A stretch of DNA of 64,000 bases from Brevibacillus panacihumi W25 (lineage in GTDB: Bacteria; Bacillota; Bacilli; Brevibacillales; Brevibacillaceae): the NCBI RefSeq assembly GCF_000503775.1, contig NZ_KI629786.1:603501-667500 (forward strand), read 5' to 3'. The number at the start of each line of letters is the position of its first letter. Within the stretch, counting starts at the first letter, position 1. A program made the position numbers and the translations under genes. The notes under the pieces were generated by a model. That model ran no database searches, was not told the origin of the DNA, and was given only the letters and a program-made list of their open reading frames with translations. Below, one piece after another: positions 43,528-52,486 of the stretch.

Positions 43528-46500
43528 ATGAAAGCAGTCGTAAGAGAACATATTCAGCAATTGGATGTATCATTGGGCGGGGGTATCGTCAGCGACAAGA
43601 TTCGTGTCGATACCATCGACAACCCCATGCTTGTGATCGGATTGGGCGGTACAGGGATCGATGCCCTGCTCCGTTTGAAATATCAAGTAAACCGACGCTT
43701 CAAGCTTCCGGTCGATCCGCTGTCGAAGAAGCGCAAAGAGAAACCGGACAATATCGAATTCATCGCGTTTGAAACCAACGAGCACGACCGCAACAAAAAA
43801 TACAAAGGCATCGGCCTGGATCCCGTCACCGAATTCGTCCTGCTCTCCAACCCGGAGATCGGCGGCGTCCTGCAAAACCGCAGCATTCTGGAGCCGTACA
43901 TCACGGATTGGCTCTCTCCGGAGCTGACGATTACGGATGGAATCAGCGGAGCATCCGGTGTGCGCCAGGCAGGCCGCCTGCTGCTGTTTACCAAAATCAC
44001 GCAGGTTGTGCAGACGATTGAGAAGAAAATCAAAATGCTGACCGAAGGCACGAACAAAAAGCTGACAGTCTTCCTCTTGAGCGGACTTTCCGGGGGGACG
44101 GGCAGCGGCTGCTTCCTCGACATCTCGTACATCGTGCGCGGGATTCTGGAGCGCGACTTCGGCAGCGGCGGCGTAGACAAGGTAAACATGCTCGGCTATC
44201 TCTTCACGCCTGACGTCAATCTGTCCAACAAGAGCCTGAGCTCCCATACCCGCGACTACATCATGAAAAACGGCTATGCGGCGCTCAAAGAGCTGGACTA
44301 CTGGATGAACGCAGACGAGCGCATGGAGCGCTTCAAGCAGCAGTACGGCAATGTGCTGAATGTGCAATCGCCCATGCCGCCATTCAACCTCTGCCACTTG
44401 ATCTCCGCGACCAACCTGGAAGGCAAGGCGCTGGAGAATGCCTATGACTACTGCATGAACGTGACGGCAGAGAATATTACGAACTTCATGGCGAGCGAGG
44501 AAAAGCGCTCCGGCGAAGAGTTCGCGATTCACGACTACATCAGCAACATCCGCACCAACATCAACCAGATGCCAAAGGCGTATGCGGCGAACTATCAGTA
44601 CAACGTGATCGGCGCTTCCTCCGCGGTCCTGCCGATCGAAGAGATGACCACCTATCTGGCGTACCGTCTCTTTAAAAAGATGGAGAAAATGTTCGCGGTT
44701 GCTCCTACTCAGGAGGACGCGGAGAAATTCGCCCGCAAGCTGGGAATCGACATCGACTCCATTGCCAAAAAATTCGAGTCGCGTGTGCCGGAACCACTGC
44801 CGGGCTATGAAAACAGCGAGCGGCTGAACTACAGCAATGTGATCAGCCAGCAGGTAGTTAGCATTGATCACGAGCTGGAGCAAGGCTATCTGGCAAAAGC
44901 CCGTGAGGAATACATCAAGTGCAAGAAGCAGACGCCGGGTGAGATGATGGAGACGTTCCGCGAGATGATTACGCGCGTCTTTCTGCACCCGCAGCAAGGA
45001 CCTTTTTACGCATCTCGATTGATCCACTCGGACAAAGGCTTCTGTCTGATGAAAATGATCTTGTCCTATGTAGAAAGCCTGAAAGCCAATCTGGAGAGCT
45101 TCCCGCGCGAGATTGAGGGTGCGCGCGAGACCGCCACTGAAAAGCTGGGAGATGCCCGCAGCGCGTTTATCTCCAAAGAAAAAAAGAAAAACAGCTATAT
45201 CGAAGCAAAGATCAATGAATACCAGCTTTTGGCTGACCAGGAGAAGCTGGAGCAGATGATTGAGTTCTACGAAGAACTGCATCGCCTGTTAAATGAAGAA
45301 AACAATCGCATCTACAGCGTTTTTACCGAGATTCTGAATGCCCTGAACCAGATCTTTGACAAAAACGGCGACATCCTGATCAACGCGGAAGAAGAGATGG
45401 ATCGCACTGGAAACAAAACGTACTACTGGAACATCGTCAGCGTGCCGGATGTCTCCAAGGTGATCGGCAATATCCTGGAACAAAAAGACGCCGACGACCT
45501 GATCCGCGATTTTACCAGCGATCTGTTGAAGCATTCGGACCAATGGGTGAAGGAGCAGGAACTGGACATCGTCACTTCGATTTCCGATTTCCTCTCTGAG
45601 AAATTCGGCGAGCTGATCACCAAATCCATGGAAGAGTTCCTCGTCATCAAATACGGACAGGACGAAACGCTGGATCGCATCGTCGAGCGCAAGATTGCCA
45701 GCAAGCTGGACGAAGAAGCGATTCCGGTCTTCCACCTGAGCAACAATCTCGGCAATATGCACTTCCCGTCCTGGGGCTTCGTGTCGGTGCCGCTGAAAGC
45801 ACCGTCGATTCTCAAGGGGATTCGCAACTACCAGGATACCGCCATCAGCGGCTCGCGCTTTACAGTAAAAGAGAGCGAGGTCAAAAACCGCATTTTCTGG
45901 CTGAATACGAAAAACGGGATTCCGCTCTTCGTCTATACGCCGCTCAAGGTCTACGAGGAAAGCTACGAGCGCACGATTCTGGATCGGGAAGGGATCGGCC
46001 GTCACCTCGTGCAGACGGAGAAGAACAACTGGGCCTACCTGCCTTCGCCGATACCGGAAAAATCCTGGGGCGATACGTACCAGAACGCTCGGATCAAGGA
46101 ATACAATGCCAGCATTCGCCAGTTGTTCGACAAGGCCGTGCGCTTTGGCAGCATCCGCGAAAAGGGGCAGGACAGCCAAACGAGCAGCCGTTACGAATGC
46201 GTCGTGACCAAACCGTTCGAACTGCCGGCAGCGGACACCTCCAAAATGAGTCCCGGCGAGATCAAGCGCTTGTTGGCTGAGCTGAAGGGACATATGAAAG
46301 ACGGCTTGCCGCAAGACTTCCAACGCGATATTTTCGGCAGCATCAACGAAGAGATGGCGAAGGAAAATCTGATTCGCTACCCAGAGCTGATCCGCCTCAT
46401 GCAAAACGAGGTGCGCAAATACGAAGCAATCGAGAGCAAAATCCAGGAGCTGGAACAAATCGTCAACGCCATGCAGGGCGAAGAAGAGCTGCTCACGCGC

Positions 46501-46893
46501 TACATCGAAGCGCTCTATACGGGTACAATCAGCAAAAAAGGCGCGCTGTTCGTCTATGACCGTGATGAGGAAGAAGAGGCTTGGGATCCTTTGCTCAATC
46601 TGATGAAGGTGAACAAGCACGTCGAGTATGCCGTGTACCAGCAGTTCCGCAGCCTCGATCACAAAAAGATGGCGGCGCTGCAGCGCAAAGCAGCCAAGCG
46701 CAGCGACCAAATGACATCGGCTGAGGATACCACAGCGTTGATCCAGCGTCTGGACGAGATCGCAGCATCCTTCCAGGCTGTGAAGAGCGAGCTCGAGTAC
46801 GACCGTGACGAATACGTAAACGGAGAAGAAATGTTCGAGTTCTATAAAAAGGTTTGGTCCAAAGTAAACGACATGCGCAAGACACTGCAGTAA
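43528..46893 (+). CDS. Large tubulin-like protein (Tubulin_2 type)
   Basis: 1121 residues. The N-terminal third is a tubulin/FtsZ-like GTPase: strand 1 and first loop PMLVIGLGGTGIDALLRLK (38-43 GLGGTG), and the tubulin signature SGLSGGTGSG at 185-194 followed by a helix. Then comes NLCHLISATNLEGKAL, a sheet segment near residues 290-305. The remaining 700 residues are mostly helical, with coiled coil near 500-620 and 960-1100. Such proteins occur with vWA and GTPase genes in predicted conflict or signalling systems. Whether it forms filaments is not known. It is cytosolic, and expressed from the vWA operon. Confidence 0.82.
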   Translation: MKAVVREHIQQLDVSLGGGIVSDKIRVDTIDNPMLVIGLGGTGIDALLRLKYQVNRRFKLPVDPLSKKRKEKPDNIEFIAFETNEHDRNKKYKGIGLDPVTEFVLLSNPEIGGVLQNRSILEPYITDWLSPELTITDGISGASGVRQAGRLLLFTKITQVVQTIEKKIKMLTEGTNKKLTVFLLSGLSGGTGSGCFLDISYIVRGILERDFGSGGVDKVNMLGYLFTPDVNLSNKSLSSHTRDYIMKNGYAALKELDYWMNADERMERFKQQYGNVLNVQSPMPPFNLCHLISATNLEGKALENAYDYCMNVTAENITNFMASEEKRSGEEFAIHDYISNIRTNINQMPKAYAANYQYNVIGASSAVLPIEEMTTYLAYRLFKKMEKMFAVAPTQEDAEKFARKLGIDIDSIAKKFESRVPEPLPGYENSERLNYSNVISQQVVSIDHELEQGYLAKAREEYIKCKKQTPGEMMETFREMITRVFLHPQQGPFYASRLIHSDKGFCLMKMILSYVESLKANLESFPREIEGARETATEKLGDARSAFISKEKKKNSYIEAKINEYQLLADQEKLEQMIEFYEELHRLLNEENNRIYSVFTEILNALNQIFDKNGDILINAEEEMDRTGNKTYYWNIVSVPDVSKVIGNILEQKDADDLIRDFTSDLLKHSDQWVKEQELDIVTSISDFLSEKFGELITKSMEEFLVIKYGQDETLDRIVERKIASKLDEEAIPVFHLSNNLGNMHFPSWGFVSVPLKAPSILKGIRNYQDTAISGSRFTVKESEVKNRIFWLNTKNGIPLFVYTPLKVYEESYERTILDREGIGRHLVQTEKNNWAYLPSPIPEKSWGDTYQNARIKEYNASIRQLFDKAVRFGSIREKGQDSQTSSRYECVVTKPFELPAADTSKMSPGEIKRLLAELKGHMKDGLPQDFQRDIFGSINEEMAKENLIRYPELIRLMQNEVRKYEAIESKIQELEQIVNAMQGEEELLTRYIEALYTGTISKKGALFVYDRDEEEEAWDPLLNLMKVNKHVEYAVYQQFRSLDHKKMAALQRKAAKRSDQMTSAEDTTALIQRLDEIAASFQAVKSELEYDRDEYVNGEEMFEFYKKVWSKVNDMRKTLQ

Positions 46894-46932
46894 GCAAAAA
46901 CGCATTTTATCTACAGAATGGCGGGAGAAAGC

Positions 46933-49287
46933 ATGAGGGAATGGCTGGAGCAATTCGCAACCGAATACGTGACCGACATGGAAAGACAAGCGGAGAGCGG
47001 CTTTGGTCAGCGGGGCATACAGAACCCCGTGCTTTTTCTCTTCCTGGGAGATAAAAGCCTGGAGTCTCTCCAGACTGTCTGCCGGATGAATGAACGAAAA
47101 TGGCCAAACAGCGACGGTGTTCTCTACATCCATGCCTACGAAAAAGAGACCTGGGAGCATCCGCTGGTGGAGGGATTTCGCCTGCCCGAGTCAGATGGAA
47201 ACAAGCGCATGCTGCGCCCATCGCTATACGAGCGCTTTGCACAGGATGAATCCATGCTGATGACGCTCAACAAGGTGATGAAACAGGCGAGCATGCGGGT
47301 GGCGGAAATGGGGAAACGCTTTGCCACGCTTCAGCAGGTAAACCTCGCTGTCGTGACACGCGCGGATGACCCCGCCAACGTCTTGTTGCCGGAGCTGACC
47401 CTGGTGTTGAAAAGTTATCTGGCGGAGCTGTTCAAGCATGTGTCCGTCGATTTGTACATTTTGCTGCAAGAGAAGCAGCCGGGGGAGGAATTTGGCTTTT
47501 CGGCTGCGCTGAGTGTCAGTTTTCTCGAGGAAGTGAATCGGTACCAGCGCCAAGACTTCAGCTATTGCGCGGATCTGCTGGTGACAGGGGATCTGGTCAA
47601 GCTGCCGGTCGAGCATGAGCATGCGCCGCTCTTTTCCATCGTCTATCTCTTGAGCGACAAAAACGAGCAAGGGATGTTTCTCGAGTCGGGCATGCAGGAG
47701 AATGACGAGCTGATCAGCCATCTCGTCCTGCTGCATAACAAAGGGGCGGAACCAAACAGCAGCGACAGCTTCAGCAAATTCCAGTTTATTCGCAACATCA
47801 CAGGGAGTCGGGTGGAGGCGGCATTCGCTTCTGCCGGCTTGTCCAAGGTCAAGCGTCCGACCCATGCGATTGCGCTGACTGTGCTGGCTGCCGTCTTTGA
47901 CCTCTATTGGGATCGACTAAAAAGAGGAGCGCTGCCCGACAAGGCGAGCGTGCGAGAGCGGCTTGGGCTGATGTCGCATGATTTGCAAAGACAGCTGCGG
48001 ACGGTTTTTTCAGAGGAGAGCAAGCTTGATGAGATGGGCGGGCTTATGACCTCCGGCGTCAGCTTCAAGGAGCTCAGCCGGATGAATCTGCGGGAAGCGG
48101 AAAAAGCCTTGTTCGAGGGCAGCAGCCAAGCTTTTTTTGAGACGAATCTGGTCCGTCCTGTCTTCCATCGCCTGGAGGATTTGTTGCAGGAGGAGAGCCT
48201 GGCTTCGATCATTCAGCACGAGCTGATCGCCGATCCGCGGTACGGTCTGTACGCAGCCTATCAGATTACCTCGGAGCAAAGCAGTGTCGGACATCTGCTG
48301 AATGAAATACGGCTGGGCATCCGGGAAACGAGCAGGGAGCTGGAGCTGGCGCGAGCAGAGCTGGAAGAAATCTATCAGCAGCGGGTAGACCGTCTGGAGC
48401 TTCGCGTCGGGGGTCTTTTCACCCGGGACAAGGAGCGGGTGAGAGCACTGGTCCGCCACCTCCTCGACCTCGTGTATGGCAAAAAGCTCGAGATCCTTGA
48501 GGGAGAAACCATTCTGCGCATTCTGCAAGAAAGGGAGCGGCAGGTAGGGGAGATCCACCGTCAGCTCGGCAGGCAGTTCGAACAACTGGAGGAGCTGCAG
48601 CAGCAATTGCACGAACATGCACGGCGAAGCATCCGTGAGGCAGCCGACTACCTGGGCAAAAACATCGAGGACTATTACTCTTCCTTGGTTCGCGAGGCGA
48701 TCCAGGCGATGGAGGCTCAGCGGGGTGCTGACTTTTATCTGGAATCCCGCTATATCGGGACTGACTCGCTGCAATTGTACAATGGCGTGGCTGGTTTGAT
48801 TGAGCGGCTTTGCCGTTTTTGCCGTTCGGAGATTTTGCCTCGTCCAGCCTTTGCTCTTTCGTTCGACGCCGAGCTGTTGGCGAGGGCCAATGTAGCGGCA
48901 GCGTACGAGAATCGCACCGTGCTGACCCGTGACGATCTGTTCCGGGATCTTGCGTTTGCCTTGGAAGAACGAGCTTCGATCCATATTGAAATTTTCCATT
49001 TTCTTCAAAAACATCGCTACGAGGAAAAATACCTGTTTGCCGACACCAGCAATGACTTCGTACAGTTCGTACTGCGGCTGGACGAAGGGAATCGAACCTA
49101 TAAGCAGGGATGCATCCACGAGGATAGAAAGAGCGGCATCGAGAAGCTCAACCTGATGGGGGGATTTGGCATCGAGGACCTGATGTACTATCGCAACAAC
49201 AAGAAGTACCATACCTCCTACCTGGAAAACGGCTTTTCATTTGCCGCCGAGGAAAGGATGAATCGACATGAGACAAAGAAGGATTAA
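46933..49287 (+). CDS. Second tubulin-like protein lacking the GTP signature (predicted)
   Basis: 784 residues from ATG 46933 (GGGAG before it); ATG 46918 has no ribosome site. No database family is claimed. Three segments match the tubulin-like neighbour in order: NPVLFLFLGDKSLESLQTVC… ending VLYIHAY (strand 1, helix 1, strand 2); VNLAVVTRADDPANVLLPEL… ending VDLYILLQ (strand 4, helix 4, strand 5) where ADDPANV replaces GGTGSG; and FSIVYLLSDKNEQGMF, facing NLCHLISATNLEGKAL. So the fold looks kept and GTP binding lost. The C-terminal part is helical with a coiled coil near 440-580. It overlaps the second vWA gene by 20 bases. Confidence 0.55.
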   Translation: MREWLEQFATEYVTDMERQAESGFGQRGIQNPVLFLFLGDKSLESLQTVCRMNERKWPNSDGVLYIHAYEKETWEHPLVEGFRLPESDGNKRMLRPSLYERFAQDESMLMTLNKVMKQASMRVAEMGKRFATLQQVNLAVVTRADDPANVLLPELTLVLKSYLAELFKHVSVDLYILLQEKQPGEEFGFSAALSVSFLEEVNRYQRQDFSYCADLLVTGDLVKLPVEHEHAPLFSIVYLLSDKNEQGMFLESGMQENDELISHLVLLHNKGAEPNSSDSFSKFQFIRNITGSRVEAAFASAGLSKVKRPTHAIALTVLAAVFDLYWDRLKRGALPDKASVRERLGLMSHDLQRQLRTVFSEESKLDEMGGLMTSGVSFKELSRMNLREAEKALFEGSSQAFFETNLVRPVFHRLEDLLQEESLASIIQHELIADPRYGLYAAYQITSEQSSVGHLLNEIRLGIRETSRELELARAELEEIYQQRVDRLELRVGGLFTRDKERVRALVRHLLDLVYGKKLEILEGETILRILQERERQVGEIHRQLGRQFEQLEELQQQLHEHARRSIREAADYLGKNIEDYYSSLVREAIQAMEAQRGADFYLESRYIGTDSLQLYNGVAGLIERLCRFCRSEILPRPAFALSFDAELLARANVAAAYENRTVLTRDDLFRDLAFALEERASIHIEIFHFLQKHRYEEKYLFADTSNDFVQFVLRLDEGNRTYKQGCIHEDRKSGIEKLNLMGGFGIEDLMYYRNNKKYHTSYLENGFSFAAEERMNRHETKKD

Positions 49288-50554
49288 TCTGCTCATGGTG
49301 TTATGCAGCCTGGTGGGTGGAGGCATTGGTTTTGCCGTAGGAGAAGTGCTGCTTGCGAGCTTTTCTGGGGAGTGGCCGACGTGGCTGCTTATGGGACTTT
49401 ATTTTGGACAATACGCGCTTTTTGTAGGATTAATGTGCCTGGTGGCGGAGATGATTTCGCCCCGGCTCAACGGCTCAGGCTGGAAGCAGCGTTATGTCGG
49501 CGCTTCCTGGAAAATGCTCGTGCCCAGCACCTTTTTGCTGATCGGCGTCGTGGCCATGCTGCTGCAATTTGCCTACGGCTCCACCTTTCAGAGTGCGAGC
49601 AGCTCCAATAATATCGTCATGCTACTGGATACCTCCGGCAGCATGAATCGCTCTGATCCGGACAGCCGCCTTTTCCCGGCTGCTGCCGACATGGTGCAGA
49701 AAATGGAGGACGGGACGAATGTAGCGGTCATTTCCTTTAACGACAGCACAGAAGTGGTCCAGCCGCTGACCCAAATCAACGGGCAGGCCGTCAAGGATCA
49801 GGTTGTGCAGAAGTTGCGGGAGCAAACCGGCATGAACGGCGGCGGCACCGATATCGACAAAGCCTTGCAGACGGCACTGGATCATCTGCAAGCCTCGCAA
49901 AAGCTGGCGAACAGCACGGTGGTGTTGATGTCTGACGGCTACAGCCGCGTTGATCTGGACCGAGCGCTTGCCCCGTACAAGCAGGCGAATGTCGTTATCC
50001 ATACAGTCGGGATGAGTGCGATTGATGCAGATGGGACTCAGCTTCTGCAGCAAATCTCCAGCGCTACAGGCGGCACGTATTTTGACGTGGCGCACGCCGA
50101 TCAGATCACCGGCGCCTTCGGACAAATTATTGAGCTGACGCGGCATGAGCGCACATTGGTCTCCCCACGCAGCGATGCGACAGAGAGCAGCACCCTATAC
50201 GCCATTCTGCGTGTCGTAAGCCTGATCGTCATCGGCACACTCCTGGGCTTGGCATTGGGACTGATTTTTGATAATCGCCATCTGGCGAAAAGCTTTACGA
50301 TTGGCGGGGTTGTCTCCGGTCTGTTGGCGGGTCTCGTGCTGGAGGCAGGATTTATCGGGGGAGATTTGCCGGCGATGCTGCTGCATCTGTTGGCTGCGCT
50401 GCTGCTGGCTGTCGTGCTGACTCTCTTTACCCTCTTGATTCCGGTGACCATCGGTACAGAGCCATCGTCCTTCCAGAGACGCCTGTCGCGCAGCAAGGCT
50501 CTGCCGGTCCATACCGGGGACGGAAAAGCAAACAGCAAGCGGTTTGATCTGTAG
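49268..50554 (+). CDS. Integral membrane vWA-domain protein
   Basis: 428 residues. Three membrane helices (about 8-30, 38-62, 84-106), a vWA domain (about 113-290) with intact MIDAS motif LLDTSGSMNRSD (Asp121, Ser123, Ser125) and GGGTDIDKALQTAL, then three more helices (about 304-328, 338-360, 364-390). With the N-terminus inside, the vWA domain faces outward. It is the second vWA protein of the operon and may form a metal-dependent contact with the first or with a surface ligand. Confidence 0.78.
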   Translation: MRQRRINLLMVLCSLVGGGIGFAVGEVLLASFSGEWPTWLLMGLYFGQYALFVGLMCLVAEMISPRLNGSGWKQRYVGASWKMLVPSTFLLIGVVAMLLQFAYGSTFQSASSSNNIVMLLDTSGSMNRSDPDSRLFPAAADMVQKMEDGTNVAVISFNDSTEVVQPLTQINGQAVKDQVVQKLREQTGMNGGGTDIDKALQTALDHLQASQKLANSTVVLMSDGYSRVDLDRALAPYKQANVVIHTVGMSAIDADGTQLLQQISSATGGTYFDVAHADQITGAFGQIIELTRHERTLVSPRSDATESSTLYAILRVVSLIVIGTLLGLALGLIFDNRHLAKSFTIGGVVSGLLAGLVLEAGFIGGDLPAMLLHLLAALLLAVVLTLFTLLIPVTIGTEPSSFQRRLSRSKALPVHTGDGKANSKRFDL

Positions 50555-50573
50555 AGTGGGAGCATGATGCGTC

Positions 50574-51209
50574 ATGATCAATCATGAAACGACTTCGGAT
50601 GTGCTCATCAAGGATGTCGTCTGCCATCGTCACGGAGAAGAGTACGTCATCAATTGGCATTGGGCTGACGAGGTGCCGTGCGTGTACGTGCACAAATCTC
50701 CGATGGATGCGCCATTTGCGATCGAGCAGATCAGTGAAAAACAATTGAAGCTGTATACGCGTGAGGAATACAAGGTGCACAAGGGACTGCGGGAGAAAAG
50801 CGAAGACATCGGCCAATACACGTACCGCATTTTCCCCTGTCGCCTGGAAAAGGGCAGGCCAATCTTGCTCGTTCCGGACTCGGATGCGCATATCATTCAC
50901 ATCAGCACCGGAAAAGCGAAGATCCGGTACTCGCTGATCCGCAAAAGAAAGTGGTTCGGTGCTTATGATACGTTGCAAATTCGCATTTTTACCGAGATTC
51001 CGCTCGCCAAGGACGTCCTCTGCTACGTGAAAAAAGAAGGTTCCCCTCCCATTCACAAGGATGACGGCACGCAATACGCTTTTATTCGCGATCTTGAAGC
51101 TGGCGTCAACCTTTTGCCGGAGATCGAGGTCCGCAAGAAGGATGTCATCCGCCTCTTTTTTACGGACGGCAAAAAATACGGGGAACGTTACGAACTGATT
51201 CCCGAATAG
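50574..51209 (+). CDS. Beta-rich cytosolic protein of the tubulin/GTPase operon
   Basis: 211 residues, no signal peptide or membrane helix, alternating short strands throughout (YVINWHWADEVPCVYVHKS, TYRIFPCRLEKGRPILLVPD, TLQIRIFTEIPLAKDVLCYV), suggesting two beta-sandwich domains. Not recognised. The ribosome site GGGAG lies 11 bases before the ATG, longer than usual. Only 11 bases separate it from the GTPase gene, so it probably works with it. Confidence 0.6.
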   Translation: MINHETTSDVLIKDVVCHRHGEEYVINWHWADEVPCVYVHKSPMDAPFAIEQISEKQLKLYTREEYKVHKGLREKSEDIGQYTYRIFPCRLEKGRPILLVPDSDAHIIHISTGKAKIRYSLIRKRKWFGAYDTLQIRIFTEIPLAKDVLCYVKKEGSPPIHKDDGTQYAFIRDLEAGVNLLPEIEVRKKDVIRLFFTDGKKYGERYELIPE

Positions 51210-51220
51210 GAGGGGAGAGC

Positions 51221-52486
51221 ATGTTTACCTTTTTGAAGAACATGTTTGAGAAGAAACAGCCAGTCAAGGAAAGACTTCCTTTTTATGATATCGTCTGTCC
51301 GTTTTGCTTTTCGAAATTCGGGCCGGAAGAAGTTGTCTTTCGGGCTGCCCATTACCGTTCCGACGACGAGGACTACGCCCTGCAGGAAGACCATCTGCTG
51401 AACGCCTACCGCGACAAGTTTGGGCTGGATGCCATCGAGGAGATCGAAGCGGTGATTGATCCCGAATCGATCCCGGAGGAAAATCACCTGTATGTGGATC
51501 AGGTGCTGATCGGCGTCACGGACCGGTACGGCGTCGTCTCCAAGCGCAGGCTCTGTCCAAAATGCCACAATGAGCTACCGATCACGGCAGGAAAGGCGCC
51601 GAGCAACATCATTTCGATCGTAGGGGCGTCGCAGGTCGGCAAGTCGGTCTATATGACTTCGTTGATCCACACCCTGCAGAATACGACAGCGAACCATTTC
51701 GATGCAGCCTGCATGCCGCTCAATGCCCAGATCAGCCGGAAATTCCGCGAGCAGTACGAAGCGCCGCTGTTTGAGCGCGGCCAGCTGCTGGATTCTACAC
51801 AAAAAGAGAAGCGGCAGGAGCCTTTTATCTTCCAGTTCATCTTCAAGGACAGCGAGAAGGCGCCGTTGATTCTGGTGTTTTTCGATGTGGCCGGCGAGGG
51901 GATGGTCGACCGGGAATACCTGGAGCTGTATGCGGCACATGTGAAGAATTCGTCGGGGATTTTGTTCCTCGTCGATCCGTTGCAGATCAAGACGATTCGA
52001 GATCGTTTTCTGCTGCAGGCAGGTGACGAGCCGGGTGAATTTACGGCCCGTTACGATGAACCGCGTGAGGTCGTCATTACCTTGTTCGAGAACTTTATCG
52101 GCTATCAGGAGAGCAGCAAGACCCATATCCCGACAGCAGTCGTCCTCACGAAGAGCGACATGCTGCATGCGATCAAGGAAGAGGAAGGGACCTATATCAA
52201 GCCCAACAGCAATATCTTCCGCAACTTCGTGCATCAACAGTACCTGAACACGGCCGAATTTGAAAATATCAATGGCGAGGTCAGCCGTTTTATCGAAAAG
52301 GTGGACCGCCCGTTCAAGGATGCGCTGGAAGTTTACTTTACCAATGTGGCCTATTTTGCCGTGTCGGCACTAGGCAGCAATCCGGTCAACCAGAAGGTCA
52401 GCGGTGTCGTTACTCCGATGCGTGTAGACGAACCGTTCATCTGGCTCCTGCATCAGCTTGACTACATCGAGGGGAGGGAGCGTTAG
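51221..52486 (+). CDS. Zinc-ribbon TRAFAC-type GTPase (double-GTPase 2-like)
   Basis: 421 residues. A split zinc ribbon, CPFC (26-29) and CPKC (112-115), precedes a GTPase domain. Walker A is IVGASQVGKSVY (135-142), the G3 motif is DVAGEG (222-227) and the G4 motif is TKSD (310-313). The DVAGEG form and the N-terminal ribbon resemble the DO-GTPase group described by comparative genomics as partners of GAP1 proteins. It acts in the cytosol. The next gene starts on the last base of its stop codon (TAGTG), so the two are made in fixed ratio. Confidence 0.78.
   Translation: MFTFLKNMFEKKQPVKERLPFYDIVCPFCFSKFGPEEVVFRAAHYRSDDEDYALQEDHLLNAYRDKFGLDAIEEIEAVIDPESIPEENHLYVDQVLIGVTDRYGVVSKRRLCPKCHNELPITAGKAPSNIISIVGASQVGKSVYMTSLIHTLQNTTANHFDAACMPLNAQISRKFREQYEAPLFERGQLLDSTQKEKRQEPFIFQFIFKDSEKAPLILVFFDVAGEGMVDREYLELYAAHVKNSSGILFLVDPLQIKTIRDRFLLQAGDEPGEFTARYDEPREVVITLFENFIGYQESSKTHIPTAVVLTKSDMLHAIKEEEGTYIKPNSNIFRNFVHQQYLNTAEFENINGEVSRFIEKVDRPFKDALEVYFTNVAYFAVSALGSNPVNQKVSGVVTPMRVDEPFIWLLHQLDYIEGRER

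Noticed and set aside
43570..47160. Long minus-strand frames of 570 and 623 codons opposite the tubulin-like genes
   Set aside because: They mirror the codon bias of the real plus-strand genes, lack ribosome sites and have no recognised domains.
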